This document shows, one piece after another, positions 45,501-56,197 of a DNA stretch of 64,000 nt; the stretch's first letter is position 1, and each line of letters opens with the position of its first letter. The notes beneath the pieces are model-generated. The model saw only the letters and a program-made list of their open reading frames with translations, did no database searches and had not been told where the DNA came from. The translations under genes were made by a program, and so were the position numbers. The stretch lies in assembly GCF_047675955.1 (NCBI RefSeq), contig NC_132925.1:19058688-19122687 (forward strand), given 5' to 3'. This DNA comes from Chlorocebus sabaeus. Taxonomy: Eukaryota > Chordata > Mammalia > Primates > Cercopithecidae.

Positions 45501-46377
45501 TTTAAATGTGTCCCAGAGATTCTGGTATGTTGTATCTTTGTTCTCATTGGTTTCAAAGAACATCTTTATTTCTGCCTTCATTTTGTTATGTACCCAGTAG
45601 TCATTCAGGAGCAGGTTGTTCAGTTTCCATGTAGTTGAGCAGTTTTGATTGAGTTTCCTAGTCCTGAGTTGTAGTGTGATTGCACTGTGGTCTGAGAGAC
45701 AGTTTGTTGTGATTTCTGTTCTTTTACATTTTCTGAGGAGTGCTTTACTTCCAACTATGTGGTCAATTTTGGAATAAGAGCGATGTGGTGCTGAGAAGAA
45801 TGTATATTCTGTTGATTTGGGGTGGAGAGTTCTGTAGATGTCTATTAGGTCTGTTTGGTGCAGAGTTGAGTTCAATTCCTGGATATCCTTGTTAAGTTTC
45901 TGTCTCGTTGATCTGTCTAATGTTGACAGTGGGGTGTTGAAGTCTCCCATTATTATTGTATGTGAATCTAAGTCTCTTTGTAAGTCTCTAAGGACTTGCT
46001 TTATGAATCTGGGTGCTCCTGTATTGGGCGCATATTTATTTAGGGTAGTTAGCTCTTCCTGTTGAATTGATACCTTTACCATTATGTAATGGCCTTCTTT
46101 GTCTCTTTTGATCTGTGGTGGTTTAAAGTCTGTTTTATCAGAGACTAGGATTGCAACCCCTGCTTTCTTTTTGTTTTCCATTTGCTTCGTAGATCTTCCC
46201 CCATCCCTTTATTTTGAGCCTATGTGTGTCTCTGCATGTGTGATGGGTCTCCTGAATACAGCAAACTGATGGGTCTTGATTCTTTATCCTATTTGCCAGT
46301 CTGTGTCTTTTAATTGGACCATTTAGTGCATTTACATTTATGGTTAATATTGTTATCTGTGAACTTGATCCTGTCAT
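42563..46377 (-). pseudogene. L1-E ORF2, nearly full-length, frameshifted
   Basis: ATG at 46,377 opens 'MTGSSSQITILTINVNALNG', with the endonuclease glutamate in 'CIQETHH'. A one-base insertion in an A-rich run near 46,163-46,176 shifts the frame. The endonuclease continues in 45,246-46,181 with 'GDFNTPLSTLDRSTRQK' and the catalytic 'SDHSAITLQLR' (SDH codons 45,687-45,695). The reverse transcriptase C-terminal half is open at 43,765-44,544 with '[20 protein letters not shown]' and an intact FADD (44,275-44,286). Further stops lie between 44,544 and 45,246 and in the C-terminal part. Catalytic residues survive but no continuous protein does. Confidence 0.85.
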
Positions 46378-46767
46378 TGTGATATTAGCTGTTTATTTTG
46401 CTTGTTAGTTGATGCAGTTTCTTCCTAGCATTGATGGTCTTTACATTTTGGCATGTTTTTGCAATGGCTGGTACCAGTTGTTCCTTTCCATGTTTAGTGC
46501 TTCCTTCAGGATCTCTTGTAGGGCAGGCCTGGTGGTGACAAAATCTGTAAGCATTTGCTTGTCTGTAAAGGATTTTATTTCTCCTTCACTGATGAAACTT
46601 AGTTTGGACATGAAATTCTGGGTTGAAAATTATTTTCTTTAAGAATGTTGAATATTGGCCCCCAGTCTCTTCTGGCTTGTAAAGTTTCAGCTGAGAGATC
46701 TGCTGTTAGTCTGATGTTCTTCCCTTTGTGGGTAACCCGATCTTTCTCTCTGGCTGCCCTTAACATT
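46378..46767 (-). pseudogene. L1-E ORF1, C-terminal fragment
   Basis: The antisense text 'ccttcactgatgaaact', 'ttgtctgtaaaggatttt' and 'gatctgctgttagtctgatg' is the ORF1p C-terminal domain and the end of the RRM region. It stops at the truncation point at 46,767. The RRM N-terminal side and coiled coil are absent. Confidence 0.8.
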
Positions 46768-46777
46768 GAAAATTTTC

Positions 46778-47577
46778 AATTTACCTTGCCCACATGCATT
46801 AGAGGAATCATTCTCTATAGCTTTACAAGATGTATGTCTTAATAAGACTTAAAGCCAGAAATTACTTTTTGATCTATAGGCTAAAACAACATTAATCTCT
46901 TTTTATATTTCCATGAGAGCTCTTGGGTGACTAAGAGCACTGTCAATGAGTAGCAGTATTTTGAAAAGAATATTTTTTCCTGAGCAGTAGGTCTCAATAG
47001 CAAGCTTAAAATATTTAGTAAGCCAGGCTGTAAGCAGATGTGCTGTCATCCAGGCTTGTTGTTCCATTTATAAAGCACAGGCAAAATAGATTTAGCATAA
47101 TTCTTAAGGGTCCTAGGTTTTTCAAAATGGTAAAAGAGCATTGGCTTCAACTTAAAGTAATGAGCTACACCAGCCCTTAACAAGAGAGTCAGTCTGTCTT
47201 TTGAAGTTTGGAGCCAGTCATTGACTTCTTCTCTCTAGCACGAAAGTCACAGATAGCATCTTACTCCAACAGAAGACTGTTTTATCTAGGTGGAACATCT
47301 GTTGTTTGGTGTAGCCACCTTCATCAATGATCTTAGCTACATCTTTTGTATAACTTGCTACTGGTTCTTCATCAGCACTGGCTGTTTTACCTTGTACTTT
47401 TTTGTTATAGGGATAGCTTCCTTCACTAAATCTCGTGAACTAACCTCTGCTAGATTCCTACTTTTCTTCAGCCTCCTCACCTTTCTCAGTCTTTATATAT
47501 TTGAAGAGAGTTAGGGCATTTCTGTGAATTACACTTTACCTTAAAAAATGTTGTAGCTTCTCAATTTTCATAGTGTC
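46778..47577 (-). pseudogene. Tigger1-type transposase, N-terminal side of the surviving part
   Basis: Continues the Tigger reading from the other side of L1-E: 'caatttaccttgcccac', 'agagctcttgggtgac', 'gagcagtaggtctcaatag', 'gctgtcatccaggcttg', 'ggcttcaacttaaagtaatg'. This is the DDE catalytic-domain half of the transposase, read on the minus strand. The match fades near 47,560, so the helix-turn-helix end and the 5' terminal repeat are missing. Stops are present throughout. Confidence 0.75.
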
Positions 47578-47592
47578 CACAACCCCTCTTTT

Positions 47593-47932
47593 TTTTTTAA
47601 TTCAACTTTGTAGTACTTAAGATAATCTTTAATTGAAGAGATGTGTTGCATAAAACCACAAAGCTGCAAAAAGGTTTTATAGTTAACAGTTAATCTGGAG
47701 TAACATTTTAATTTTCTTTAATCACAAAATCATCTACTCTGCTAATTTAATTAATTGCTAAACATTATCACCATCTATTTTTACTCATCCAGCCATAGGA
47801 CTTAAGTTCAAGCTCTTTTCAAAATAAACCTACCCCATCCTTGGAAGTTATAAACTAGAAAAACGACAGATTTAGCTGGCCTCTTTTGGGCTAGTTTTTT
47901 TTTTTTTTTTTCTAATTTTACTTTAAGTTCGG
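47593..47932 (-). mobile_element. Antisense retro-insertion: L1 3' stub, A17, transduced sequence and A tail
   Basis: A perfect 15-base duplication, 'cacaacccctctttt', lies at 47,578-47,592 and 47,933-47,947. On the minus strand the insert reads: a 21-base stub, 'ccgaacttaaagtaaaattag', like the last bases of an L1 3' UTR (single-letter differences), then A17 (47,895-47,911), then about 295 bases of non-L1 sequence, then a terminal A tail. An ATTAAA hexamer (47,628-47,633) lies about 29 bases before that tail. This is the structure of an L1 3' transduction with extreme 5' truncation. Source locus unknown. Confidence 0.65.
47628..47633 (-). terminator. Polyadenylation signal ATTAAA of the transduced RNA
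   Basis: It reads 'attaaa' on the minus strand, about 29 bases upstream of the A tail at 47,589-47,598, the expected spacing for cleavage and polyadenylation. Confidence 0.6.
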
Positions 47933-47947
47933 CACAACCCCTCTTTT

Positions 47948-48420
47948 AATGATATACTGAACTCCCTTGCCATACCTCTGTCTCGCCAGCATAGCCATTC
48001 ATTACTTTTTTATTTCCAAATCCAGTGGACACTTTTCAGTTCCTATTTTGCCTTACTATTTACCATTTGACACTATTTTTGAAACCCAGTCTTCCTTTAG
48101 TTTCTAATTTTTCTTCTTCCCCTACTAACAGGTTAGTGCCCTTTGCTGTTGTTTTACTTCTACTCATTCCTTGAATGTTTATGTTTCTAGATTATCTACT
48201 CCTTTCATTACCCACACTCTCCCTGTGTAATCACATCTACTCTGACAAATAGAGTAATCACATCTATTAGTAAGGGTCAACGTTACGATAACATGACAAT
48301 GAGACCCTACAAAACTCAATTACTTAAAGAACAGATGTTTTTAAAAAATTCACAAAACAGTTCAAGATGAGTACTGTAGGCTGGTGAGAGGCTTTGTTCC
48401 AGTGACCTAGGTTTCTTTCA
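47948..48420. other. Unique-looking sequence
   Basis: No clear repeat. A local duplication of 'aatcacatctact'/'aatcacatctatt' is visible near 48,230-48,270. No coding frame. Confidence 0.4.
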
Positions 48421-48427
48421 AGTTACT

Positions 48428-48478
48428 ATATAAATATATAAATAAATATATATATATACACACACACACCCACACACA
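48428..48478 (+). repeat. (TA)n-(CA)n microsatellite
   Basis: 'atatataaataaatatatatat' type text changes to 'acacacacaccc' and 'acacacaag'. Confidence 0.9.
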
Positions 48479-48484
48479 AGTTTG

Positions 48485-48800
48485 ATCATGTCACTTAAAA
48501 GAAAAGTAATGGTTTAAAAAAATAAAGTGCAAGCTCCTTAACTTTGCTTATAAATCTCTCTACAATCTAGTCCTTGCCTAATGTTCAGCTGTATCCATGG
48601 TCATTCTTTCATAGTTTTGAAGTCTATGATCCATTAGTATTGAACCAATCTCAGTTTCTTGAAATAATATTTTATGTATTTATATGTCATTCCCTTTGTG
48701 TAGATATCATTTTATCCTCTTTTGATTATTTTCCACCTTTTACTTATCTTTTAGGTTTGAGCTAAAATTTTATTTCCTCCACTGAATTCATAAGACACTT
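48485..48800 (+). mobile_element. L2 (LINE2) 3' part relic
   Basis: 'gtgcaagctccttaacttt', 'ctctacaatctagtccttgcc', 'gtcattccctttgtgtag' and 'taggtttgagctaaaatttt' follow the order of the L2 3' region in sense. It is strongly diverged, as expected. Confidence 0.55.
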
Positions 48801-51800
48801 TAATATTAATAATTGAGGAAGTAATTCAAAGAGAATGCATAAAATACAATGAGAGATATTAATATTATCTCTAACTTAGAAAGCTATTGCTTATGAACTC
48901 ATGGGTATAATTTTAGTGCAAGTTCTGTTAGCAGATGGCCAGCATGTTGGACCACAAACTCTGAAACATAAAATTGGGTATTATTCAATTACAAAGGCTA
49001 TTAATAAATAGTTATATCCCTGTATCTGAATATAGCGGTGTGAAAGAATTATGTAGGCCTTTATTTAGAAATTTTCCCCTTGTTTAGTTGCTGTTTTTTG
49101 GTGCCTTGATTTTTTTTTTTAATAACAGGACATAACTAGCAAGGTCTTCCATACTGTCAGTTCAATTAATGTTTTCAAAAATGAAATCTATTGTGCCTGC
49201 CCTATTGTTTTCACATGGAAATGGGTAGCTTAGCCTTGGTATGTTGGCCCAAATGCTACATTCTTTTTAAAAAGATTCATCTCCAATTCAACTTGAAAAG
49301 TTGCCTATGTCATTGACATTGCCAATTACATTTCATCAAAGTCTGTACTTCGTTAACTTTCCAAAACAAGCAGAGGAGAATTCTGATTTTTAATAGGTGG
49401 TCCCAGTAATTGCAGGCCTTGAAAAACTTCAGAGAAATTTTAATTTTTATGTAGACTTTATTCAAATTTTAAATCTGTCAGTATAAAAATTCATCCCCAT
49501 AAGCTCCCTCAGCTTATGTGAAGCAGCATTCACCATATTGCTTTTTATCTAGAACTTCTTTATGTATTCCTTTTATTTTGTACACAATTGGCTCTGTGTG
49601 CTTTTGCCTTGTCTAGGATTCATTCCACAATTTTTAATCTCTCAACTAATTAATTTTAGATGTAGAAAGCATATATTTGCTTCACATTTTACATAGTACT
49701 TATTAATAAGATATGCATAGCACATAGTAGATTAAGTAAAAATATAGTACTAAATAGTTGAAGACAAAGAAGTCTATGGGTAACAATAAGGTGACCAACA
49801 GAGATAGTTCCTCAACTACTTGAGGAAAATATACAAAAAATAAAATGCTGCCATCCCTCTTAAAGTATATTTTATTAATTTCTCTCAAAGGGAGCCATTT
49901 CTTAAATTTTTATATATATATATATGTTCCTGATTTTAAGTAAATGCTAATAAAATAATTTACATGAAGGTGAACAAAATAGAAATATTAATTGTTACTT
50001 GTTGTGATTATTGTTGTAAAATGATTTACCCATGACTCTTTATAATGGGTTTATAAGAGACCTAATTATATGGTACCTGCTGTTCACTGCACCCAAATTA
50101 GTTGCCTGAATTTGGTGAAGTAAGAAACAAAATTTTCAAGAAAAAGCACAGTGAAATGTTGACAGTGTAAAGAATATATATTCTTTCAGGAGGATTTGTA
50201 AGTAAGGAAGTATCAAAAGGGTTGAGCCAGGAGTATGTTCATGTAAGTGGGAAAAATGTCAGGTTAATCACAAAAGAGATGTCAGTAGGGTAAGGAAGGC
50301 TAGAGATGGTGATGTAGAGCAAAGTCATGTAAAATTTTATGAGTACCCATTCTGTCTTCATCCCACTGAGCATATGTGCCTGTTTGATACCAAATTACGG
50401 CATGGATGGGGGGATACAGGGATCATTGTAGTCCTATGATATTTTTAGTGATTCAGTAATTAACAAAAGTTCAAAAGTATTTAAAGTTCTTTTTCCTTCT
50501 TACTTGGTAAGAAGAAAACATACTGTCCTCTCCACAATATACACTGTTATGTATTCTGAACCTCTAAAAGTTTATAAAAGAAAAAATATGTCATGGCAAT
50601 AACTTTTGGTGATGTGAGAGTTTCATCAGTAACAGGAATTAAATGAGAGATGGGTTATTGCGAATGTGAACACCAGCTTCATAGTTTGAGTACCACATTT
50701 TGTTTGCAAATAAATATCTCAAGTGCTTTCCAAAGGAATGAAAATGGAAAGACAAGAAAAAGACCAGAATTGCAAAAGATTCAGATGAAGAGGATAGGAT
50801 TCCTATGTCATGCATGAATTCATTTAACTAGAGTTTTTCTATATCATGGGACTGTACAAAAGGCCTAGTGCAGACAAGTCTGCAGGCATGTTTTTAAGCA
50901 AGTGCTCATTGAAACATGGGCATCATTAACTTATGGCCTAAATACCAGAGAATAGTTAAAGAGGTGAGCATTAGGGTATTGAAGGAGAAGATCCATGTTG
51001 ACATTTCCCAAGAATCTACTGTTCCAGAACCCTTGGGAAAATTACATTAACTTTTAAAACACACAAAATTACAAACAGTAGACACGTTTTGTTTTAAAAA
51101 ATATTTATATTAATTAAATAGTTAAACATTTGTACTACTACCCATGTTCCTCACCCTCCTCCTCCAAAAAAAATAATAATAACCACAGCAGTTCTAAGAT
51201 TTCTTTCATGCTATATTCAAGTCACTAAGGAAAGCCAAAGGACAAGTCTCAGAGAAAGACTGTCTTTGCTAAAAATATCATGCTTCCAGTCTTTAAATTT
51301 CTACGAGTGTGGTGACATGGTACGTACCGACTTTAAATGTTCCCAGCATGTTGGAATCTTAGGGTGAGACTTAGATAATTCCATGAGCTTAAGACAGTTT
51401 GGCTCACATTTATTTCTTTTAAGTCAAGGAGTTTAGGCAAAACTACTATTAGATTATAGTGAGGTAGTGAAAATTTGGGGAGGAACTATGCCTCTTTCCA
51501 AGGCCTGGTAATTTTTCAGCATATTATAATTTCCAGGATCAATGGAGTTTTCTAGCAGAATCTACTATTCTACTATATCTATAAATTAAGATAAATCTAT
51601 AAAATACTAATGATTATCCCAACAATAGAGAATATTAAAACATGTATATATTCCTGTGCATACACACATGCACATTTGAAACTAAAAGAAATGAATCTTT
51701 AACAGCAAAGTTCCTATCTCCCATATTGCTTCTAAAATGTCTGTGTATTTGACTTTGAGTGTTCTTATGGCCAGGGAAATAAGGGAAATATGCTGAAAAA

Positions 51801-52729
51801 TTACTTTCAGAAGAAAGAATAATAATTCCTCAGAGGAGTTTTGGTCTGGTTCCCTCATAGCCCTGATTCTCAGAATTTGGTTATAACCAACCACCTGTCC
51901 TCATAAGACAAGAGTCATTATTGACATCAAGTCTTCATGAGGCAGATCTGAAGGGACTTTGGAAGCACTGGGTCTAGGAATTTTAAAGGAAGCTGAGAAA
52001 TAAGCAGCTATTTAAATTTTCTACAATTTTGTCTGGAAATCTCATTAGGAAAATACATATTTTTTCTCTATGTTGAAATAGTATATGGTCTATGTAAATT
52101 AAACATTCTAAAGTTAGAGTTTTGCCACTGGATAACGTTTCTACATTTTTAGTAATGCAAAATAAAGTTCGAATTGTATTTTACTGTTCCTATTCTGTCC
52201 AGAAAGTGATAAACAATGGGATTACAACAGTAAATTTTGAAAATATGCTTCTTTTAAAAACAAATATTGGAAGAACTAGGCGGCACCATGTGAAGTCCAA
52301 GAGACTGGACCATCGTTTTTTAATTCTAGTGTGTAAGGCTTGTGGTTGGGATGATATTTTGATCTAGTAACCATGTGAGTTTTTGTTATTGTTGTCCCCA
52401 GTATGCTGGGGCCTTGTGGCACTTAACATGCAAAATAGGCTATGAGGCATTTATTTCCCTAAGGAAATGTTTCAGCACAGATAATTTAAAATCCATGCTC
52501 TTAAATTTTTAATTGCAAAAGTCAAGATCCATAAAAAAGAGGGCAAAAGACAGAAGAAACAAGTCAGAGGGCCCCTTTTCCTCCTCTCCTCCTCACTTTA
52601 AGGGACTGTGCTGGGTTGCACAGTGGGACAAGAAGGAGGTATGGAGGGAAATAGAGTGTAAGATACCTGGACACCTCTGAGTGAGAGTTGTGATGTACCT
52701 GTCCTCTTGAGTGAAGCCCCATTGGAGAA

Positions 52730-52734
<5 letters not shown>
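48801..52734. other. 3.9 kb of unique-looking DNA without recognised repeats or genes
   Basis: This is the longest stretch with no transposon I can name. Open frames are short (61-81 codons) and without motifs. Small features: a TA run at about 49,911-49,925 and an A-rich stretch near 51,165. No exon, splice or RNA-gene signature is convincing. Confidence 0.45.

Positions 52735-52777
<43 letters not shown>
52735..52777 (+). repeat. (TG)21 microsatellite
   Basis: A pure TG tract of about 43 bases. Confidence 0.97.
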
Positions 52778-52780
<3 letters not shown>

Positions 52781-52914
52781 AAACTCGAATGTATCTAGCT
52801 TTTTCTTCATCAATACAAATGGGTAACTAAAGTCACCACTATATTAGAATAATGTAGCATGAAAGAGAAAGAAAAGCAACATGATCAACATGAAAGAATG
52901 TGGGGAGAAAAGAA

Positions 52915-53266
52915 TGGAGGGAGAGAGCTAGTTTAAGGAATTGGCATACATGATTGTGGAGGCTGGAAAATTCAAAATCTACAAGATAGGCCAGCAGGCT
53001 GGAGACTCAGGGAAGGGTTGAGTCCAAAGACAATTTGGGGACAGAACTCCCTTTTCCTTGGGGTATGTCAGTCTTTTTTTTTCTTCTAGGGCTTCAACTG
53101 ATTGGAGATCCTCCACATTATAGAGGATAATTTGCTAACTCAAAGTCCACTGATTTAAACATTAATGTCATCTAAAAATATCTTCACGATAACATCAAGA
53201 CTAGTATTTGACCAAATATCTGGGTACCTTGCCTAGCTAAGTTGACACATAAAATTAACCATCACA
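52915..53266 (-). mobile_element. ERVL-type LTR, antisense, 5'-degraded side
   Basis: 'aaggaattggcatacatgattg', 'ggaggctggaaaattc', 'ccagcaggctggagactcagg', 'gggcttcaactgattgg', 'ccactgatttaaacattaatg' and the end 'gttgacacataaaattaacc' plus 'atcaca' follow a familiar ERVL LTR in antisense (MLT2-like from memory; exact name uncertain). The left side is degraded into purine-rich text. Confidence 0.7.
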
Positions 53267-53269
53267 AAC

Positions 53270-53416
53270 ATTAAACATTTCTCCTGAAAACATTTAGAGA
53301 ATAAAGTTTAAAAAATCAGCTAGAATGTAAACAAGAGAAAAAAGACTGGATATATAAAATTAAATGAAGACTACAAGTCTCAGATTTCAAGAGATCACAA
53401 GATAGATAGCATAGTT

Positions 53417-53454
<38 letters not shown>

Positions 53455-53960
53455 AGACTGGTATCTAAAAAATGCTGAAATTGTGGAATACCAAAATAAA
53501 GATTCTAAAAATTTTTAGAGAACAAAAAACTTACTTCTAAAGGACTATGAATTATATTGGCATCAGAAGTTGTAATAAACAATCACTGGATGATAGACGA
53601 CCGTATGTAATCCCTTGAAAACAGGATGGAAAAAGTGATAGTCCACCCCTAGTTCTATACCCAGGCCAACTATCACTCAAATAAGTCAGGAAGAAGGGAT
53701 TTTCAGACATGTGGTGACTTAAAGTTTATCTCCAACATATTGTTATTTAAAAATTTACTCCAGCAAATCAAGATGTTAAAAAAGTATCAAAGGAAAAGAC
53801 CACCCTTTACATATATCTTAAGCAAATAAGTCAAATGTATTACTTGTTTAGCAAGTAAGAACAGAAGATGTAGGGTACAGACGTTGAACAAAGCTAAGAG
53901 CAAACTTTACATACCTCTGAGGAAAGTGAAGTTTAGGCACTGGCTCACTTTCAGAAGTAT
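53270..53960 (+). mobile_element. Old L1M/HAL1-like ORF1 region, sense
   Basis: 'gattctaaaaatttttagag', 'ctagttctatacccaggcc', 'tatcactcaaataagtcagg' and 'gggattttcagacatgtgg' follow the 3' part of ORF1 in old L1M or HAL1 elements. A short insertion with an A33 tail lies inside (about 53,360-53,453). No frame is kept. Confidence 0.6.
53360..53453 (+). mobile_element. Short retro-insertion of unknown source with A33 tail
   Basis: About 60 bases of unrecognised sequence end in A33 (53,420-53,452). Flanks 'agactggatatataaaa' (53,343) and 'agactggtatctaaaa' (53,454) look like a target duplication with one indel and one mismatch. Confidence 0.5.
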
Positions 53961-55104
53961 GCTGGAGTGAAGCATCTGCTGATTAGCCCACCGTGAGCAG
54001 CCTGAGTACTTACATCAATCTCTCATTATTGCCAAGAATAGGTTTAAAATGTGTTCTGAGATTTCTTCTTTATTACTTGCGTTTGGGGCAAAATAACAGT
54101 ATTTTTTTTTCTTGATCTTGGACAAGAGAAAATTTTATTCTCAAAACAAAGAGAATCATATGGGCCCCACGAAGGATGGATCCAAGAAAAAGCAAAGAGA
54201 AGTTGCAGCTGGCAGTGGCTTAATACATCCACAGCATGACTTAGCCCTGTTGAACCAGGAGGTTGGAATTCTATGGGACAGAGATATTTAGTGCAAAAAA
54301 GGGATTCATTAAATATAATGATTGAGAGTAGAGGGGAAAGAAATGCAATACATATGTTTGAGAGTTGGGGGTGCGGAATTGAATGTAGTGTAGTATCAGT
54401 TTTTGTTTGTTTGTTTGGGGTTTCTGTTTTGCTTTGTTTTGTCTTATTTATTCCAGGATCAGTTATCTTCCCACACCAGATAATTAAGGAGACTTGGCAA
54501 AGATACAATTTAATAGTAAATAAATGCAACACCCCAGTAAAACATTTAGTTTTGGCAAAGTGTTCATTGTTTTATACTTATTATAAAAGGTGATTAAAAA
54601 CTATTGATGCAATCTCTTTTTTCAATATTATTTTTAATGATAACACTTCAATCTACTTTTGTACTCTGCATTAATCAACATGCAAGATACAATATTCAAG
54701 CAACTAGAGATTTCTATTTTGTTTTGTTTTGTGGCATTGTAGAATAATAATTAGGACTCACTAAATACTTAAAACCTAGTTATGAAAAAAGGTTAACCAA
54801 GCTTGTGTTAGGCAAACATACTTTGTTTATGTATCTTTGGAGAATTTATATTGTTTCTATAGGTAATAGCTCATTTAATATACACCTAATTTTTTCAGAA
54901 GTTATGAGACTCTTCTGCACATAGAAAGTTAGGGCTTTTCCCATTTCTACTACTGGGAGTCACAGAGGAGATGGCACTATGTTATTTATACCTTTAATTT
55001 TTACATAGATTAAATCCATGAATTCTTGAAGATATATCCCATTTTATTTATTGGCTTCCTGGATGGAAATTTATTTTTTTCATACGTAAAAGAAACATTG
55101 TGGC
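53961..55104. other. Unique-looking sequence
   Basis: No repeat family or gene recognised. TTTG/TTTTG tracts near 54,400-54,440 and 54,717-54,732 are simple sequence. The 162-codon minus-strand frame at 54,044-54,532 is low-complexity in part and has no domain I recognise. Confidence 0.4.
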
Positions 55105-55300
55105 TTTAAAATACAGTATCATAGTTGAAAGCACAAATCTGGAAACCAACTGACTGTGTTTGAGTTTAATGACCACCAGTTACACATCACTGTGTGACCT
55201 TGAGTATGTTACTTAACCCCTTTCTGCCTCTCTTGCCTCATCTGTAAAGTGACCGTAGTAATAGTATTTATCTTGTAGAGCTGTTGTGAGGATCACACAA
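55105..55300 (+). mobile_element. MIR relic
   Basis: 'catagttgaaagcacaaatc', 'ctgtgtgaccttgagtatg', 'ttacttaacccctttctgcc', 'cctcatctgtaaagtgacc' and 'gctgttgtgaggatcac' follow the whole MIR order in sense. Confidence 0.85.
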
Positions 55301-55302
55301 TG

Positions 55303-55348
55303 TTTATGACCTATTGTCCTGTTACAAAACTTAGTGGCTTAAAACAAT
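55303..55348 (-). mobile_element. MLT1 LTR, antisense, first part
   Basis: 'aaaacttagtggcttaaaac' is the MLT1 LTR 3' end in antisense. The element continues at 56,198, after a MaLR insertion. Confidence 0.75.
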
Positions 55349-56197
55349 TGTATTGGACTGATCTTGGACTACTGTAAAATATACCTGAGACTAGGTAATT
55401 TATAAGAAAAGAACTTTAATTAGCTTATGGTTCTGCAGCATCTGCTTCTGTGGAGGTATTCTAATCATGACGGAAGGTAAAGGGAGCAGGTACATCACAT
55501 AGCAAGAACAGGAGCAAGAGAGAGAGTGAGGGAGAGGTGTTACACACTCTCATTCCATCTGAGACTGCAGAAATCTGGCCTTCAGGGTCCATATTGCTGT
55601 CAGAATTTTGGTCACAACCATTTAATCAGTCTCTAAGTAATTCCAAACTTCCCCTCATCTTTCTCATCTTCTGAGCCCTCCAAAATGTTCCAACCTCTGC
55701 CCATTACTGAGTTCCAAAGCTGCTTCCACATTTTCAGATATCTGTATAGCAATTCCTCACTATTCAGCACCAATTTTCTGTATTAGCTTATTCTTGCACT
55801 GCTATAAAGAAATATCTGAGATTGGGTACTTAATAAGAAAAGGGGTTTACTTGGCTCATGGTTCTGCAGGCTGTATAGGAAGCATAGTTGGCATCTGCTT
55901 CTGGGGAACCCTCAGGAAGCTTCCAATCATGGCAGAAGGCAAAGGGGGAGCAGGCACATCATACGGTGAGAGGATGAACAGAAGAGAGAATGGGGGTGAT
56001 GTGCCATACACTTTAAAATGACCAGGTCTCATGAGAACTCACTCACTATCGCAAGGATACCACCAAGAGGATGGTGCTAAACCATTCATGAGAAATTCAC
56101 CCCATGGTCCAATCACCTCCCACCAGGCCCGAACTCTAATATTGGGAAATACAATTCAGCATGAGATTTGGCAGGGGCATACATCCAAACAATATGA
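55349..56197 (-). mobile_element. Internally deleted MaLR (MST-type) element, antisense
   Basis: Three parts: partial 3' LTR (55,349-55,552, starting 'tgtattggactgatc'), a short internal piece (about 55,558-55,778; 'cttctgagccctcc', 'ttccacattttcagatatc'), and a complete 5' LTR (55,779-56,197, starting 'tgtattagcttattcttgc'). The internal piece equals only the last 200 bases before the 5' LTR seen in the element at 1,015-3,001. A deletion therefore removed about 1.3-1.5 kb of internal sequence and part of the first LTR. Flanks 'acaat' and 'actat' are a near-match 5-base duplication. Confidence 0.85.

Larger units (their letters stand above)
42321..46767 (-). mobile_element. L1-E: 5'-truncated L1PA-grade L1, antisense, inside Tigger1
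   Basis: A T-rich tail (42,321-42,340) is followed by 3' UTR, all of ORF2 (42,563-46,377 on the minus strand) and the ORF1 C-terminal part to 46,767. The flanking duplication 'gaaaattttc' is at 42,311-42,320 and 46,768-46,777. Divergence from L1-F looks low, consistent with a fairly young primate family (perhaps L1PA5-8, inferred). It is the most complete ORF2 in the window, though not intact. Confidence 0.9.

Noticed and set aside
47593..47932. Nuclear copy of mitochondrial DNA
   Set aside because: A weak resemblance to 16S rRNA text was considered, but no sustained match was found, and the target duplication plus A tail point to an L1-type event.
54044..54532. 162-codon minus-strand frame
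   Set aside because: Longest frame outside repeats, but it contains low-complexity lysine/threonine text from TTTG tracts and no domain; no supporting splice or promoter context.
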